Of a stretch of 29,929 bases of DNA, positions 6,135-15,154 are shown piece by piece. The position numbers and the translations under genes are program-made. Position 1 is the first letter of the stretch; each line of letters begins with the position of its first letter. Origin of the DNA: Candidatus Thorarchaeota archaeon (GTDB lineage Archaea; Asgardarchaeota; Thorarchaeia; Thorarchaeales; Thorarchaeaceae). The stretch spans positions 1-29,929 of the forward strand of contig DAOWDY010000026.1 of NCBI GenBank assembly GCA_030638785.1, in the 5' to 3' direction. The notes beneath the pieces are model-generated. The model worked only from the letters and a program-made list of their open reading frames with translations, was not told where the DNA came from and searched no databases.

Positions 6135-8963
6135 CTATAGCTGATTCCTTCTTCGTTTCATCTCAAGAAAAACAACAGTTGCAACAACTATTGGAATCAT
6201 TGCAAGTGTGACAAGTTCGCCAGGAATTATCGAACCGATAATAACTGTTACCTGATCAATCCTACTCTCACCAGATGCGGAAGTTATCCATAGCGTGAGA
6301 TTATGAGCTCCCTGAGTCAGTTGATTTAGTTCAACAGATACAATGTTGGAAACTGATAGCGTACCGTTTTGAATTTCTACAGAATCTGCAAAAACTATGT
6401 AGTCTATTGGATGTTCAATCCACACTACCCAATTCAAGTCAGAGTATGCATCACTACCATTGATTGTGATGTCCTTCGGACTACTGCTTAATGGTAGTGT
6501 GTAATCATCTCCAGTGATATTCAATGGGTACATATCATACGAGATTGTACTACCTATAATCTGATATCCTCCCTCACCATTGTAATCATCCCATAGATTT
6601 CCAACACCCCCTGTAGTATTCCAACTGTTCAGTATTGTTTCTGCTGCGTGTCCCACTTCATTGTGATGGAAGAGATTTCCAAATATCTGGTTATTTTGAG
6701 AGTCACTAGTTATTAACATCCCATAATTATCAGTGAATGCTATCTCATTGAAAGCAATCCTATTCCTGTGAGCATGCACGAGATATATACCGTTCATCCA
6801 CGAAGCGATAATGTGGTTCCCAATCACATTGACACCATTTGAATACTCAATATTGATACCGATGAGGCATTGATAGAAAGTGTTTCCAACAATATCTACG
6901 AGTTCAGAGTCTTGATCCCAATATGCGCTATAGTAAATACTAACCCCAACCCCTCCAGCACTGATTCTGTTTCCAATAATTTGAGCTTCGACATAATCGT
7001 AGAGATTGATTCCAGCATCTTCGGTCGCTATATTATTTTCAGATAACAGGATGTTGGCAGAGTCCATTATTTCAATACCTATTCCACCTATAATCGAAGT
7101 TTCGTTAATTTGTACATTAGAGCTGTCATAAACGTAGACACCTCGATGTTCGATTATCAAGCTACTGTTAGTTATGGACACCACATCAGAAGAAAAGATG
7201 TCAATACCATTCTGCCCATTAAAGATAGTAATTTCGTGTAATGTGATCTCGTTAGAGTTGCGGATTGTAAAACCATTTCCAGTGATATCGAGCAGAAAGA
7301 TGTTACTAACTTGGATGTTAGAGGACAAAGCGAAAGTGAACGGATCGCTCACATCAGACATGCTTCCATCTTCTATGATTATCTCATGGCAATCTACAAG
7401 GATTACTTGTGCATATGAATCAGGATTGATTCTTCTATTCTCAATTCCAACGAAATACCCCAACGGTTTTCCATTTACACTTACGTTGGAAAACTGATGA
7501 ACAAAATCAAGCAGGTCATAGCCCTCTATATGTATACCCAATCCAAAAATGCTTGAATCCTGGACAAGGGTCGGTCCTGAATATGCAATGTATAGACTAT
7601 AGTCATCTGACGCTGAGATAATCGTAGATATAATGGTTACATTTCGAGAAGAAAACATACTCACTTGGCCAATCTGGCTGCTCATGATTGTAAAGTACTG
7701 ATTACTATCAATTACAACAGCACTGGACCTCACATTGAGCAATGATATGTCACGACAACTCCAACTAGAGAAATATCTATTGATTGTTGAATTTATTATG
7801 ACTGTTCCATTAGAATCACTTAGATCCATATCATTTGTGAAGAGATTTCTTATTGTGACTGACTTCGATTGCGCAATATACAATCCTAAAGATACGTTTA
7901 TGCCATTCTCATTGAAGAGCTCGATATTTTGAACGGAATGAAGAAAGAGGAATGAGTAATCAGTTTCATTCAATACAGCGTCTTTAATCCCAGCAAAGTA
8001 AGCAACGGGTCTGTTGTCAACGGTGACGTTGATGAACTCATAACCCAGTTGCGTTTCAAAGGATGCTCCAATATCAATTCGACCCTCATCAATTGTAGTG
8101 TCTATTACTTTGCACTGGATATTATTTGATAAGCTAAATGCAGTATATGAATTCACAATTTGGCAGCGATTAACGAGAATATCCAAAGAATTTGAAATTC
8201 TTGCAGCGTACATATGCTCTTCGAATAATGTTTCGGTGATCACAATATCTCTTGTCGATTGAATATCTAATCCAGTTGTTCCATAATATCCTTGGTCCCC
8301 TTGGATCAAAGAATTGGAAACATGTAGATTCCGAGAAGATTCTACATAAATTCCCCTACTGTGGATTGTACTATCACTGACATTGATATTTTGGGAATTC
8401 CAGATACTGATTCTAGAAATGTCTGAATTCACAATGGTAAAATCATTTGTGTTCTCAATTGATATTGCAGTGGATACATCATGGGAAGTTGTATTTTCAA
8501 TTTTCAGACCTGAACAGAATTCACTAAAAAATCCCCTACTTTTGTCACGTATGTCAGTTCTACGAATTGTCCCGTTCCGTACATTCATGAAGTAAATACC
8601 AACAGGGTAGCTATAGTAATCAGACAAATCGCTAGTTGAAAGTGATACATTTTCGATGACAAAGTGTGCATCTGTATTAAGAATAGTAATCGAGGTTGAA
8701 TTCAGATCTAGATTCACATTGGCCAAAGTATAGGGATCGTTTTCAGTTCCAGACCCTGGCCACCCATGCAATTCAAATCCCTCATTGCCTTGAATGAAAA
8801 TCGGTTCATCTGATGAAACAAATTGTGTTTCAACAGGGTTTGAAGATTCTTCATGAGATGGTTTGGAATTCTCATCCATGCTCATCTTAGGAACCACAGA
8901 ACTGTTACTAATTGCAATGATGATGACCAGAGACAACAGTATCAATAACCATTTCATTTTCAA
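6135..8963 (-). CDS. Secreted membrane-anchored right-handed beta-helix protein
   Basis: A 942-residue surface protein. Residues 1-20 form a signal peptide (MKMKWLLILLSLVIIIAIS). An entry segment GWPGSGTENDPYTL follows, typical of archaeal NosD/PbH1-type proteins. From about 80 to 790 there are many parallel beta-helix rungs of the form sNIxVSxSxI or NxIxxNxI, rich in N, S, I and D, with several repeats of a ...GIxxxxxxxxNxI unit. A beta-rich domain (about 820-905) follows. The C-terminus is one hydrophobic helix with a basic stop (MKRRRNQL), so the protein is probably displayed outside the cell and anchored. Such folds bind or process carbohydrates or act as adhesins; no catalytic residues can be assigned. 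Confidence 0.85.
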   Translation of the reverse strand: MKMKWLLILLSLVIIIAISNSSVVPKMSMDENSKPSHEESSNPVETQFVSSDEPIFIQGNEGFELHGWPGSGTENDPYTLANVNLDLNSTSITILNTDAHFVIENVSLSTSDLSDYYSYPVGIYFMNVRNGTIRRTDIRDKSRGFFSEFCSGLKIENTTSHDVSTAISIENTNDFTIVNSDISRISIWNSQNINVSDSTIHSRGIYVESSRNLHVSNSLIQGDQGYYGTTGLDIQSTRDIVITETLFEEHMYAARISNSLDILVNRCQIVNSYTAFSLSNNIQCKVIDTTIDEGRIDIGASFETQLGYEFINVTVDNRPVAYFAGIKDAVLNETDYSFLFLHSVQNIELFNENGINVSLGLYIAQSKSVTIRNLFTNDMDLSDSNGTVIINSTINRYFSSWSCRDISLLNVRSSAVVIDSNQYFTIMSSQIGQVSMFSSRNVTIISTIISASDDYSLYIAYSGPTLVQDSSIFGLGIHIEGYDLLDFVHQFSNVSVNGKPLGYFVGIENRRINPDSYAQVILVDCHEIIIEDGSMSDVSDPFTFALSSNIQVSNIFLLDITGNGFTIRNSNEITLHEITIFNGQNGIDIFSSDVVSITNSSLIIEHRGVYVYDSSNVQINETSIIGGIGIEIMDSANILLSENNIATEDAGINLYDYVEAQIIGNRISAGGVGVSIYYSAYWDQDSELVDIVGNTFYQCLIGINIEYSNGVNVIGNHIIASWMNGIYLVHAHRNRIAFNEIAFTDNYGMLITSDSQNNQIFGNLFHHNEVGHAAETILNSWNTTGGVGNLWDDYNGEGGYQIIGSTISYDMYPLNITGDDYTLPLSSSPKDITINGSDAYSDLNWVVWIEHPIDYIVFADSVEIQNGTLSVSNIVSVELNQLTQGAHNLTLWITSASGESRIDQVTVIIGSIIPGELVTLAMIPIVVATVVFLEMKRRRNQL

Positions 8964-9228
8964 ACTACGAACACTCCAGAGTTAAGCGATTGTAGTTCCA
9001 TTGTAAGAAAAGATCATGATGATATAGTTTTGATACATTTCAAAGACTTAGAGTATTCACCATCTTCTTTTCTTTTGAACAGGTATTTCATTGAGGAAAC
9101 GATTGTTAAATAAGATGGTGGTTATCAATAGGAAAGTTACTACCGAATTTCAGAACTTGCTACATCACGTCAGCAACCTTTATTTCTTGGATAATGTTGC
9201 TTGAGATTTCAATGTGGAGGAATCATGG

Positions 9229-10635
9229 GTGGACCCCTCTTTTGTTCAAGCTCTAGTGGATATAGTTGGTGAAGAATTTGTATCCACAAGAGCAGATGTT
9301 CTACTAACCTATTCTGTATCTGCATCAATAGGTTATGATAGAGTGGTTCCTGGAACAGTTGTTAGACCTGCTTCCACGGAAGAGGTATCACAAATCCTGA
9401 AGTTGGCGAATAAGCACAAGATTCCTGTAACACCAAGATCAGGCGGGTCCAGCTTACAGGGAGAGGTAATCCCCCAAGAGGATGGTCTTGTGATTGATTT
9501 GCTTAGACTTGACAGTGTCCAGCTATTCAAGGACCTTCGTTCCGTTAGGGTAGGGGCAGGAGTTACCTTTGGTGTTCTTGATAAATATCTGAATCAACAC
9601 AAGCTGTGGGTACCAGTCTATCCAGACTCATCATTAGTTTGTACAGTTGCAGGAAATGTAGCGGTAAATGGTGCAGGACCTGGTTCAGGAGTTCAAGGGT
9701 GTATTGCTGAGTTAGTGCTAGGACTAGAGGTTGTGCTTCCAAATGGTGAGGTAATCCAGACAGGTACTGAAGCTAATCCCAATGCCCCAGGACCTTTTCT
9801 CAGATACGCGTTTGGCCCTGACATAACGGGGTTACTTATTGGATCCTTAGGCGCATTTGGGATTATAACTGCAGTTTCTATTAAGACATTCAAACGAATG
9901 GAGCATTTCTATTATCAGAGCTATGGCTTTGATACTGCTGAAGGGGCTGAAAGGTTCCTGAGCGAGCTGCGACATAATGATGTAAGTATTCCAATGGCAG
10001 CTATATACGAGGGACGTATTCTTGAATTCTTCTTAGACATGATTGGAGAGGAGTATGGAATTCCTCAAACTGAATGGCCCCCATTCACCGTTTCAGCAAC
10101 AATAGGGAGAATTCGTAAAGACCAACTTGATAGCGACATCAAGATGGCTGAGTCTATCTGCATGGAACTAGACGGAAGGGTAGTTGGAGTTCCTGAGCTT
10201 CCACAGGGGGAATGGGAAGATAGAATGTGGACCTTTGTTCGATCATCATACGTTCATGGTTGGTGGTGGATGATGCTTTATCATCATCAAGCTCCGACAA
10301 ATTGGCACAGGTCTGTTGAAGAGATTTGGAATGTTATGGACAAGTATGGTATCTTAGGTCAGACTGCAGGATTTCTGACTGGAGGTCGCAGCTACAATTT
10401 CTATCCGCAACTATACTTTGATCCAGTAGACAGAGAAGAGGAGGAGAAAGTTCGTGAGGCTCACAGAGAGCTTTCGCAGCGGTTATTCAAGACTGGAGCA
10501 GTTCCATTCAAACTGGCACGTTACTGGGTTGAAGATGTTGAAGAGATGAAACCATACTTGCAGTTCATCAAGAATCTCAAACAGAACATTGATCCAAATG
10601 GAATAATGAATCCAGGTATACTTGGGGGAATATAG
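9229..10635 (+). CDS. GlcD-like FAD-linked oxidoreductase (first paralogue)
   Basis: A 468-residue flavoprotein of the vanillyl-alcohol oxidase/GlcD family. The N-terminal PCMH FAD-binding domain shows PVTPRSGGSSLQGEVIP, VRVGAGVTFG, CTVAGNVAVNGAGPGSG and FGPDITGLLIGSLGAFGIIT; the C-terminal FAD-oxidase domain ends IDPNGIMNPGILGGI. It probably oxidises a 2-hydroxyacid such as lactate or glycolate together with the iron-sulfur subunit encoded at 12057. The GTG at 9229 is preferred: GGAGG at 9216-9220 is eight bases upstream, and MDPSFVQAL then aligns with MKPSIVNEL of the next gene, making both proteins 468 residues. The H..GDGN segment seen near the C-terminus of many GlcD and D-lactate dehydrogenases was not found. 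TTTATTTC at about 9179 is a possible TATA. Confidence 0.85.
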   Translation: MDPSFVQALVDIVGEEFVSTRADVLLTYSVSASIGYDRVVPGTVVRPASTEEVSQILKLANKHKIPVTPRSGGSSLQGEVIPQEDGLVIDLLRLDSVQLFKDLRSVRVGAGVTFGVLDKYLNQHKLWVPVYPDSSLVCTVAGNVAVNGAGPGSGVQGCIAELVLGLEVVLPNGEVIQTGTEANPNAPGPFLRYAFGPDITGLLIGSLGAFGIITAVSIKTFKRMEHFYYQSYGFDTAEGAERFLSELRHNDVSIPMAAIYEGRILEFFLDMIGEEYGIPQTEWPPFTVSATIGRIRKDQLDSDIKMAESICMELDGRVVGVPELPQGEWEDRMWTFVRSSYVHGWWWMMLYHHQAPTNWHRSVEEIWNVMDKYGILGQTAGFLTGGRSYNFYPQLYFDPVDREEEEKVREAHRELSQRLFKTGAVPFKLARYWVEDVEEMKPYLQFIKNLKQNIDPNGIMNPGILGGI

Positions 10636-10648
10636 GAGACCTGACATT

Positions 10649-12055
10649 ATGAAACCCTCAATTGTAAATGAACTTGCACAGGTAGTCGGGGAAAAGTTCG
10701 TATCAACTAGAGAAGATGTCCTTCATACGTATGCATCTTCTGCGTCTATGGCAAAGAATCCAGTTAGGCCAGGAGCTGTCGTTAGACCTTCCGATGCAGA
10801 TGAGATAGCAGCCCTCTTGAAGATTGCAAATAAACACCAGATACCAGTTACAATCAGGTCAGGAGGCACAAGCCTTCAAGGAGAGGTGATCCCCAAACCC
10901 GATGGTCTTGTGATAGAATTAATGCGTCTTAATGGAATTCAACTCTTTGAGGACCTTAGATCAGTTAGAGTAGGAGCAGGAGTTACCTATGGAGAGTTGG
11001 ACAAATTCCTCAGTAAACACGGTCTCTGGTTACCAATATCCCCAGAGTCTGCACTTGGTTGTACTGTTGCAGGAAACGTTGCGGTGAATGGAGCGGGTCC
11101 CGGATCTAGCCTTTTTGGTTGTACAGGCGAGATGGTCCTAGGTTTGGAGATTGTTCTGCCAAACTCTGAGAAAATCCAGACAGGGTCAGAAGCCAACCCA
11201 TATGCACCAGGTCCATTTCTTCGATATGCATTTGGTCCAGACATAACAGGTTTGTTCATTGGGTCACTTGGATCGCTAGGCGTTATCACTAGTGTATCCA
11301 TGAAGGTCTTCAAGAGAATGGAGTTTTTTGATTACAATATGTATGGGTTCGACTCTTATCAGCAAGCTGAGAAATTCTTGATGGAACTCAAAGACAACGA
11401 TGTTAACGCTGTTTTCACATCTCTATACGAAGGCCCAGTTCTTGAGTTTTTCATGGAGATGATGGGCGATGAGTATGGAATACCACCAATGGAGTGGCCT
11501 TACCGTACAGTATCCATGACAATAGGAAGAGTCAGGGAAGACATGCTAAAGAGCGATGCAAAGCTTGCTCGAAATCTGTGTGAACAGACGGGTGGTCGAG
11601 TAATAGGTATAGAACAATTTCCAAAGAACGAATGGGAGGGAAGGTTCTGGACATTCGTGAGGGCTTGCTATGTCCATGGTTGGCACTGGAGAACTCTCTA
11701 CCATCATCAGACACCCACTAACTCCCATAGGTCAGTTGAAGAGATCACCAAGGTCATGGACAAGTATGGTTTTCTGGGCCATACTGCAGGATTCGTGACT
11801 GGTCATGCATCAACAAACATGTACCCACATCTCTACTTTGATCCGGTGGATCCAGAAGATGAGGCGAAAATAGTTGAAGCCCATGATGAGCTTGCTTCGA
11901 CGCTCTTCAAGACTGGAGCTGTACCTTTCAAATTGGCTCCATTCTGGAAAGGTCGGATGGAGGGTACTGAGAAATATATGGAATTCCTCTCTCAACTAAA
12001 GCGAGCCATAGACCCCAACAATATAATGAATCCAGGTGTACTTGGAGGAATCTAA
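10649..12055 (+). CDS. GlcD-like FAD-linked oxidoreductase (second paralogue)
   Basis: A 468-residue tandem copy of the previous gene, collinear over its whole length with most positions identical: RSGGTSLQGEVIP, VRVGAGVTYGELDKFL, CTVAGNVAVNGAGPGSS, FGPDITGLFIGSLGSLG and the same MNPG(V)LGGI ending. Differences cluster in the substrate-facing C-terminal domain, for example HGWHWRTLYHHQ instead of HGWWWMMLYHHQ. The ATG at 10649 lies 13 bases after the first copy's stop, with GGAG at 10635-10638 as ribosome site. The TAA is followed one base later by the iron-sulfur subunit start, so the three are surely cotranscribed. A heterodimer of the two copies is possible, as GlcD/GlcE pair in bacteria, but here neither is shortened. 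Confidence 0.85.
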   Translation: MKPSIVNELAQVVGEKFVSTREDVLHTYASSASMAKNPVRPGAVVRPSDADEIAALLKIANKHQIPVTIRSGGTSLQGEVIPKPDGLVIELMRLNGIQLFEDLRSVRVGAGVTYGELDKFLSKHGLWLPISPESALGCTVAGNVAVNGAGPGSSLFGCTGEMVLGLEIVLPNSEKIQTGSEANPYAPGPFLRYAFGPDITGLFIGSLGSLGVITSVSMKVFKRMEFFDYNMYGFDSYQQAEKFLMELKDNDVNAVFTSLYEGPVLEFFMEMMGDEYGIPPMEWPYRTVSMTIGRVREDMLKSDAKLARNLCEQTGGRVIGIEQFPKNEWEGRFWTFVRACYVHGWHWRTLYHHQTPTNSHRSVEEITKVMDKYGFLGHTAGFVTGHASTNMYPHLYFDPVDPEDEAKIVEAHDELASTLFKTGAVPFKLAPFWKGRMEGTEKYMEFLSQLKRAIDPNNIMNPGVLGGI

Positions 12056-12056
12056 A

Positions 12057-13217
12057 ATGACTGAGATAGATTTGGACGATCTTCGTGAGGAGTTATTGCA
12101 ATGCCGCCGCTGCGGAATCTGTAGAAATTCAGTCTATGAAGCGAAAGGATTCGATGGTATTTGTCCAATATGGAGAAACACTAGTGGGTTCGAAACCAGC
12201 TTTATGCGGGGAAAAATTCAGGTAGCGCTTGCACTTCTAGATGGAACCCTAGAGAGAACTGCAGAGAATGCAGAATCATTGTACCAATGTGCACTCTGTG
12301 GAAACTGTACACAGATCTGTGCAGCAGAATTTCACCCAGCCCACATCATGGAAACAGTCCGTTACGTCCTTAATGAACTTCCAAATGAGTCAAGGGACAA
12401 AATTGCTGAGAGTATCAAATCAGTTGACAATCCGTACAATGAGGACCCTAGCTCACGAAGGGTGTGGCTTGAGGAATTAGGACTTAATGTGCCAACTTCT
12501 AGCGAGATACTTTACTTTGTAGGTTGTACGTCAGGACTACGAATCCAGAATATCGCTAAGAATACTGCACTCATCCTCAATGCGGCTAAAACCGACTTTG
12601 CTGTGATGGAGAATGAGCCCTGCTGCGGGTCTGTAATGATGAGAACAGGCCGAATGGAAGAGGCGAGAGAGAACGCAGAGAAAGTTGTAGATGCTATAAA
12701 GGCAACTGGTGCAAAGAAGGTAATCGTATCCTGCGCAGGATGCTTGAAGACACTCAGAAAAGACTACTCTGAGAAATTTGGGATTGAGATGCCAGAGATT
12801 CTTCATATTGTCGAGTACAGCAAAGAGCTTCTCGCGGAAAACAAACTCAAGTTGAAATCACTGGATAACATCAAAGTCACATACCACGACCCTTGTCACT
12901 TGGGGAGAGAGATGGAGATCTACGAAGAACCAAGGGAGATAATCCAAGCAATCCCGGGCGTAAATTTAGTTGAGGTCAATCCAAACCGCAATACAGCAAT
13001 ATGCTGTGGTGCTGGTGGAGGTCTCCGTTCGTATGATTCGGACCTCTCTAGGAAGATTGCTGCTGACAGGATGAAAGCATTTGAAGAAACCGGTGCTAAG
13101 ACAGTCGTGTCTGCTTGCCCATTCTGTGAAACTAACCTGATCGCAGGTTCAAAATTACTTGATAGTGATATCGAAGTTGTCGACGTAGTGGACCTTCTGA
13201 GAAGGGCAATAGAATAA
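12057..13217 (+). CDS. GlcF/HdrD-like iron-sulfur oxidoreductase subunit
   Basis: A 386-residue electron-transfer subunit. The N-terminal ferredoxin-like part holds two 4Fe-4S motifs: C16-x2-C19-x2-C22 with C36-P, and CALCGNCTQIC. Two cysteine-rich CCG-type domains follow, recognisable by EPCCGSVMMRTGR with SCAGCLKTL, and by YHDPCHLGR with CCGAGGGLRS and ACPFCETN. This layout is shared by GlcF, LutA and the HdrD/HdrB heterodisulfide reductase subunits. It should accept electrons from the two FAD proteins upstream and pass them to a membrane or soluble carrier; no membrane anchor is present in the protein or the operon. The ATG at 12057 has GGAGG at 12044-12048, inside the end of the preceding gene. 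Confidence 0.9.
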   Translation: MTEIDLDDLREELLQCRRCGICRNSVYEAKGFDGICPIWRNTSGFETSFMRGKIQVALALLDGTLERTAENAESLYQCALCGNCTQICAAEFHPAHIMETVRYVLNELPNESRDKIAESIKSVDNPYNEDPSSRRVWLEELGLNVPTSSEILYFVGCTSGLRIQNIAKNTALILNAAKTDFAVMENEPCCGSVMMRTGRMEEARENAEKVVDAIKATGAKKVIVSCAGCLKTLRKDYSEKFGIEMPEILHIVEYSKELLAENKLKLKSLDNIKVTYHDPCHLGREMEIYEEPREIIQAIPGVNLVEVNPNRNTAICCGAGGGLRSYDSDLSRKIAADRMKAFEETGAKTVVSACPFCETNLIAGSKLLDSDIEVVDVVDLLRRAIE

Positions 13218-13624
13218 CATGTGTGTCGGAAAAATTACTCAGAAGGGTGGGCGTCCGTGACACACCTCATAACCCGATTTTAGGCTTGAGGTCCACCCCT
13301 TTTTGATGAACGTACAGCTCCCTAATCTATGTGCATAATTTTCCTCTGAACTTTTTGTGAGGATAGAATCGCCCCAAAAGGGGTCATTCCATAACTACTG
13401 CACTAAGACACGTCTCTCCTGTTTTTTGCAGGATAACGACACAGAGCATTCGTGTCAACCTGACGCCCACATATATAGTATGAATCGTTCCAATTAAGTG
13501 TACTCAATAAGATTGACTAGGAAATATTCAATTCTACAATTACTTCTCTAACTATTCTATGTTCATAAAACTTTAAAACAGTTCAACGCTTTTCGCACCT
13601 CGAACAGACTCCAGTGATGTGTAT
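13218..13624. other. Intergenic stretch with hairpins and TATA-like elements
   Basis: No protein gene was recognised in these 407 bases. GTGTGTC (13221-13227) pairs with GACACAC (13259-13265) over a 31-base loop, and CCCCTTTTT follows at 13296-13304: together a possible terminator for the GlcD operon. A second hairpin, CCCC-AAAA-GGGG with outer GAAT/ATTC arms, spans 13366-13389. ACATATATAGTA at about 13470-13480 is a strong TATA-like sequence 145 bases before the next ATG, so a longer leader or a small RNA may begin near 13500. A second TATA-like site is at 13572. Confidence 0.45.
13572..13578 (+). promoter_or_regulatory. TATA-like element for inositol-1-phosphate synthase
   Basis: TTTAAAA, preceded by CATAAAAC, lies about 50 bases before the MIPS start and would give transcription from about 13600 with a short leader. 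The stronger ATATATAG element at 13471 is an alternative, giving a leader of about 125 bases. Confidence 0.35.
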
Positions 13625-14695
13625 ATGATGAATGGAATCAAAGTGGCCCTTGTTGGAATAGGCAACTGTGCAAGCGCTCTGGTACAAGGAGTGGAATACT
13701 ACAAGAATGCTAAAGCAATTGACGAGAATATCGGTCTTGGACATCCAGATTTTGCTGGTTTCCATGTAAGTGACATCCAATTCGTCGCAGCTTTTGATGT
13801 GGTAGATAGTAAGGTAGATACAGATCTATCTGAAGCCATCTTTGCAAAACCCAACAATGTACTGAGATTTGCTGAAGTTCCTAAAACGGGAATCAACGTT
13901 CTGAAAGGTCCAGAGCTTGATGGAGTAGACAATATGCTCAAAGGATTGGTTACGGTTTCATCAAAAGATTCTGTAGATGTTGTAAAAGCTCTCAGGGATT
14001 CTGAAGCAGAGATTCTCCTCAATTTGATTCCAGGCTCAGCAGAAGAAGCCACGAAGTATTATGCTAAGGCAGCTCTCGAGGCTGGTTGTGCGTTCATCAA
14101 TGGTACACCAATACCAATTGCCTCAGACCCTGAATGGAATAGAAATTTCGCAGAAAAGAAGCTCCCACTGGTGGGTGATGACATTCAGGATCAGCTTGGG
14201 TCAACAGTCTTTCATCGAAGCATCCTACAACTATTAGTTGCACGTGGTGTCAAAGTCGACAAGAGCTATCAGCTTGATGTCGGTGGTGGAGCAGAATCTC
14301 TAGATTCACACTATAGAGGACGAATGCGTAAACGTGGTGTAAAGAGTTCTGCAATTGGACAAGATCTACCTTATGATGCTCCTCTAGTCGCAGGATCTTC
14401 AGACTATGTACCTTTCATGGATAATAGTAGAGATTCATTCTTCTACATTCATGGTCGTCAGTTTGGAGGTGCTCCAATCAAGATTGACATTAGAATGGAA
14501 GTAACAGATGGTCCTAACGCAGGTCCGATACTAATGGATGCAATTAGAGGTACAAAGTTGGCTCTCAAACGTGGAATTGGCGGCTCTTTGGAATCAATAT
14601 CTGCTTATGGCTTTAAAATGCCCCCAGCTCCAACAGATATGTACCGAGCTGAGAGATGGGTTGAAGAATTCTTACTCGGAAAGAGAAAACTCTAG
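13625..14695 (+). CDS. ino1: myo-Inositol-1-phosphate synthase
   Basis: A 356-residue enzyme that converts glucose 6-phosphate to myo-inositol 1-phosphate with bound NAD, supplying inositol for archaeal inositol phospholipids or solutes. The NAD-binding N-terminus reads KVALVGIGNCASALVQG, and the catalytic core shows NLIPGSAEEA, FINGTPIP, GDDIQDQLGSTVFHR and LDVGGGAESLDSHYRGR. The GNCAS motif and length place it in the short archaeal/actinobacterial branch rather than the eukaryotic form of more than 500 residues. Start uncertain among GTG 13619, ATG 13625 and ATG 13628; none has a strong ribosome site. It ends five bases from the convergent zinc ribbon gene. Confidence 0.92.
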   Translation: MMNGIKVALVGIGNCASALVQGVEYYKNAKAIDENIGLGHPDFAGFHVSDIQFVAAFDVVDSKVDTDLSEAIFAKPNNVLRFAEVPKTGINVLKGPELDGVDNMLKGLVTVSSKDSVDVVKALRDSEAEILLNLIPGSAEEATKYYAKAALEAGCAFINGTPIPIASDPEWNRNFAEKKLPLVGDDIQDQLGSTVFHRSILQLLVARGVKVDKSYQLDVGGGAESLDSHYRGRMRKRGVKSSAIGQDLPYDAPLVAGSSDYVPFMDNSRDSFFYIHGRQFGGAPIKIDIRMEVTDGPNAGPILMDAIRGTKLALKRGIGGSLESISAYGFKMPPAPTDMYRAERWVEEFLLGKRKL

Positions 14696-14700
14696 ATATT

Positions 14701-15096
14701 CTACATGTAGACCTTTGCGTATTCATTTATTAGCTTCTTGAGGACGCTCAGATCACTGATCACTTTGAACTCAGTTTCTTCAGCGAGTTCAGTGAGTATT
14801 TCGTTGAAAGCAATGATGTTTTCATATTCTCTTCGAAGATCGTTCTTCTTTGCAGCACTCTTTGCCTTTGTATCAAAAACAACAATGAGGCTCTGTGGTT
14901 CAAAGTTGATCACTATACTTCTATCAAGGTACATGACTTTCTTGCACTTTGGGCATTTGACTCGGTTCGCTTTTCCGGCCTTCAAATTCCTAATCATATC
15001 ACGATCTTCTGACAAATCAATATGTTCAATGGAATCTGCTTCGTAGGATTTCTTGCATTTTACACATACAACTTCAATCGCACTTGTTCCAGCCAT
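14701..15096 (-). CDS. CpXC-like zinc ribbon protein
   Basis: A 131-residue protein with two CxxC knuckles, CVKCKKSYEA (about 11-14) and CPKCKKVMYLD (about 48-51), forming a zinc ribbon like the CpXC domain. A charged, mostly helical tail with KSAAKKNDLRREYEN and several I/L-rich turns follows. Possibly a small DNA-, RNA- or protein-binding factor; no enzyme residues seen. The ATG at 15096 is preferred because GGTGGT lies five bases upstream. A GTG at 15135 would add 13 residues including CNSC, which could be a further metal site, so the longer form is not excluded. Confidence 0.62.
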   Translation of the reverse strand: MAGTSAIEVVCVKCKKSYEADSIEHIDLSEDRDMIRNLKAGKANRVKCPKCKKVMYLDRSIVINFEPQSLIVVFDTKAKSAAKKNDLRREYENIIAFNEILTELAEETEFKVISDLSVLKKLINEYAKVYM

Positions 15097-15154
15097 ATGA
15101 ACCACCAGATTACAGGAATTGCAATTCGTTCTCACTTAAGACTTGTGAAGTCAG

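Noticed and set aside
10987..11313. 108-codon minus-strand ORF in the second GlcD gene
   Set aside because: Shadow of a conserved coding frame; the same region of the first copy also has an antisense ORF, as expected from shared codon pattern.
9229..12055. Tandem GlcD copies as an assembly duplication
   Set aside because: The copies differ throughout at both DNA and protein level, so they are true paralogues.
13304..13349. Possible C/D box RNA (TGATGA at 13304, CTGA at 13346)
   Set aside because: No internal C'/D' boxes and no terminal stem; both short motifs are expected by chance.
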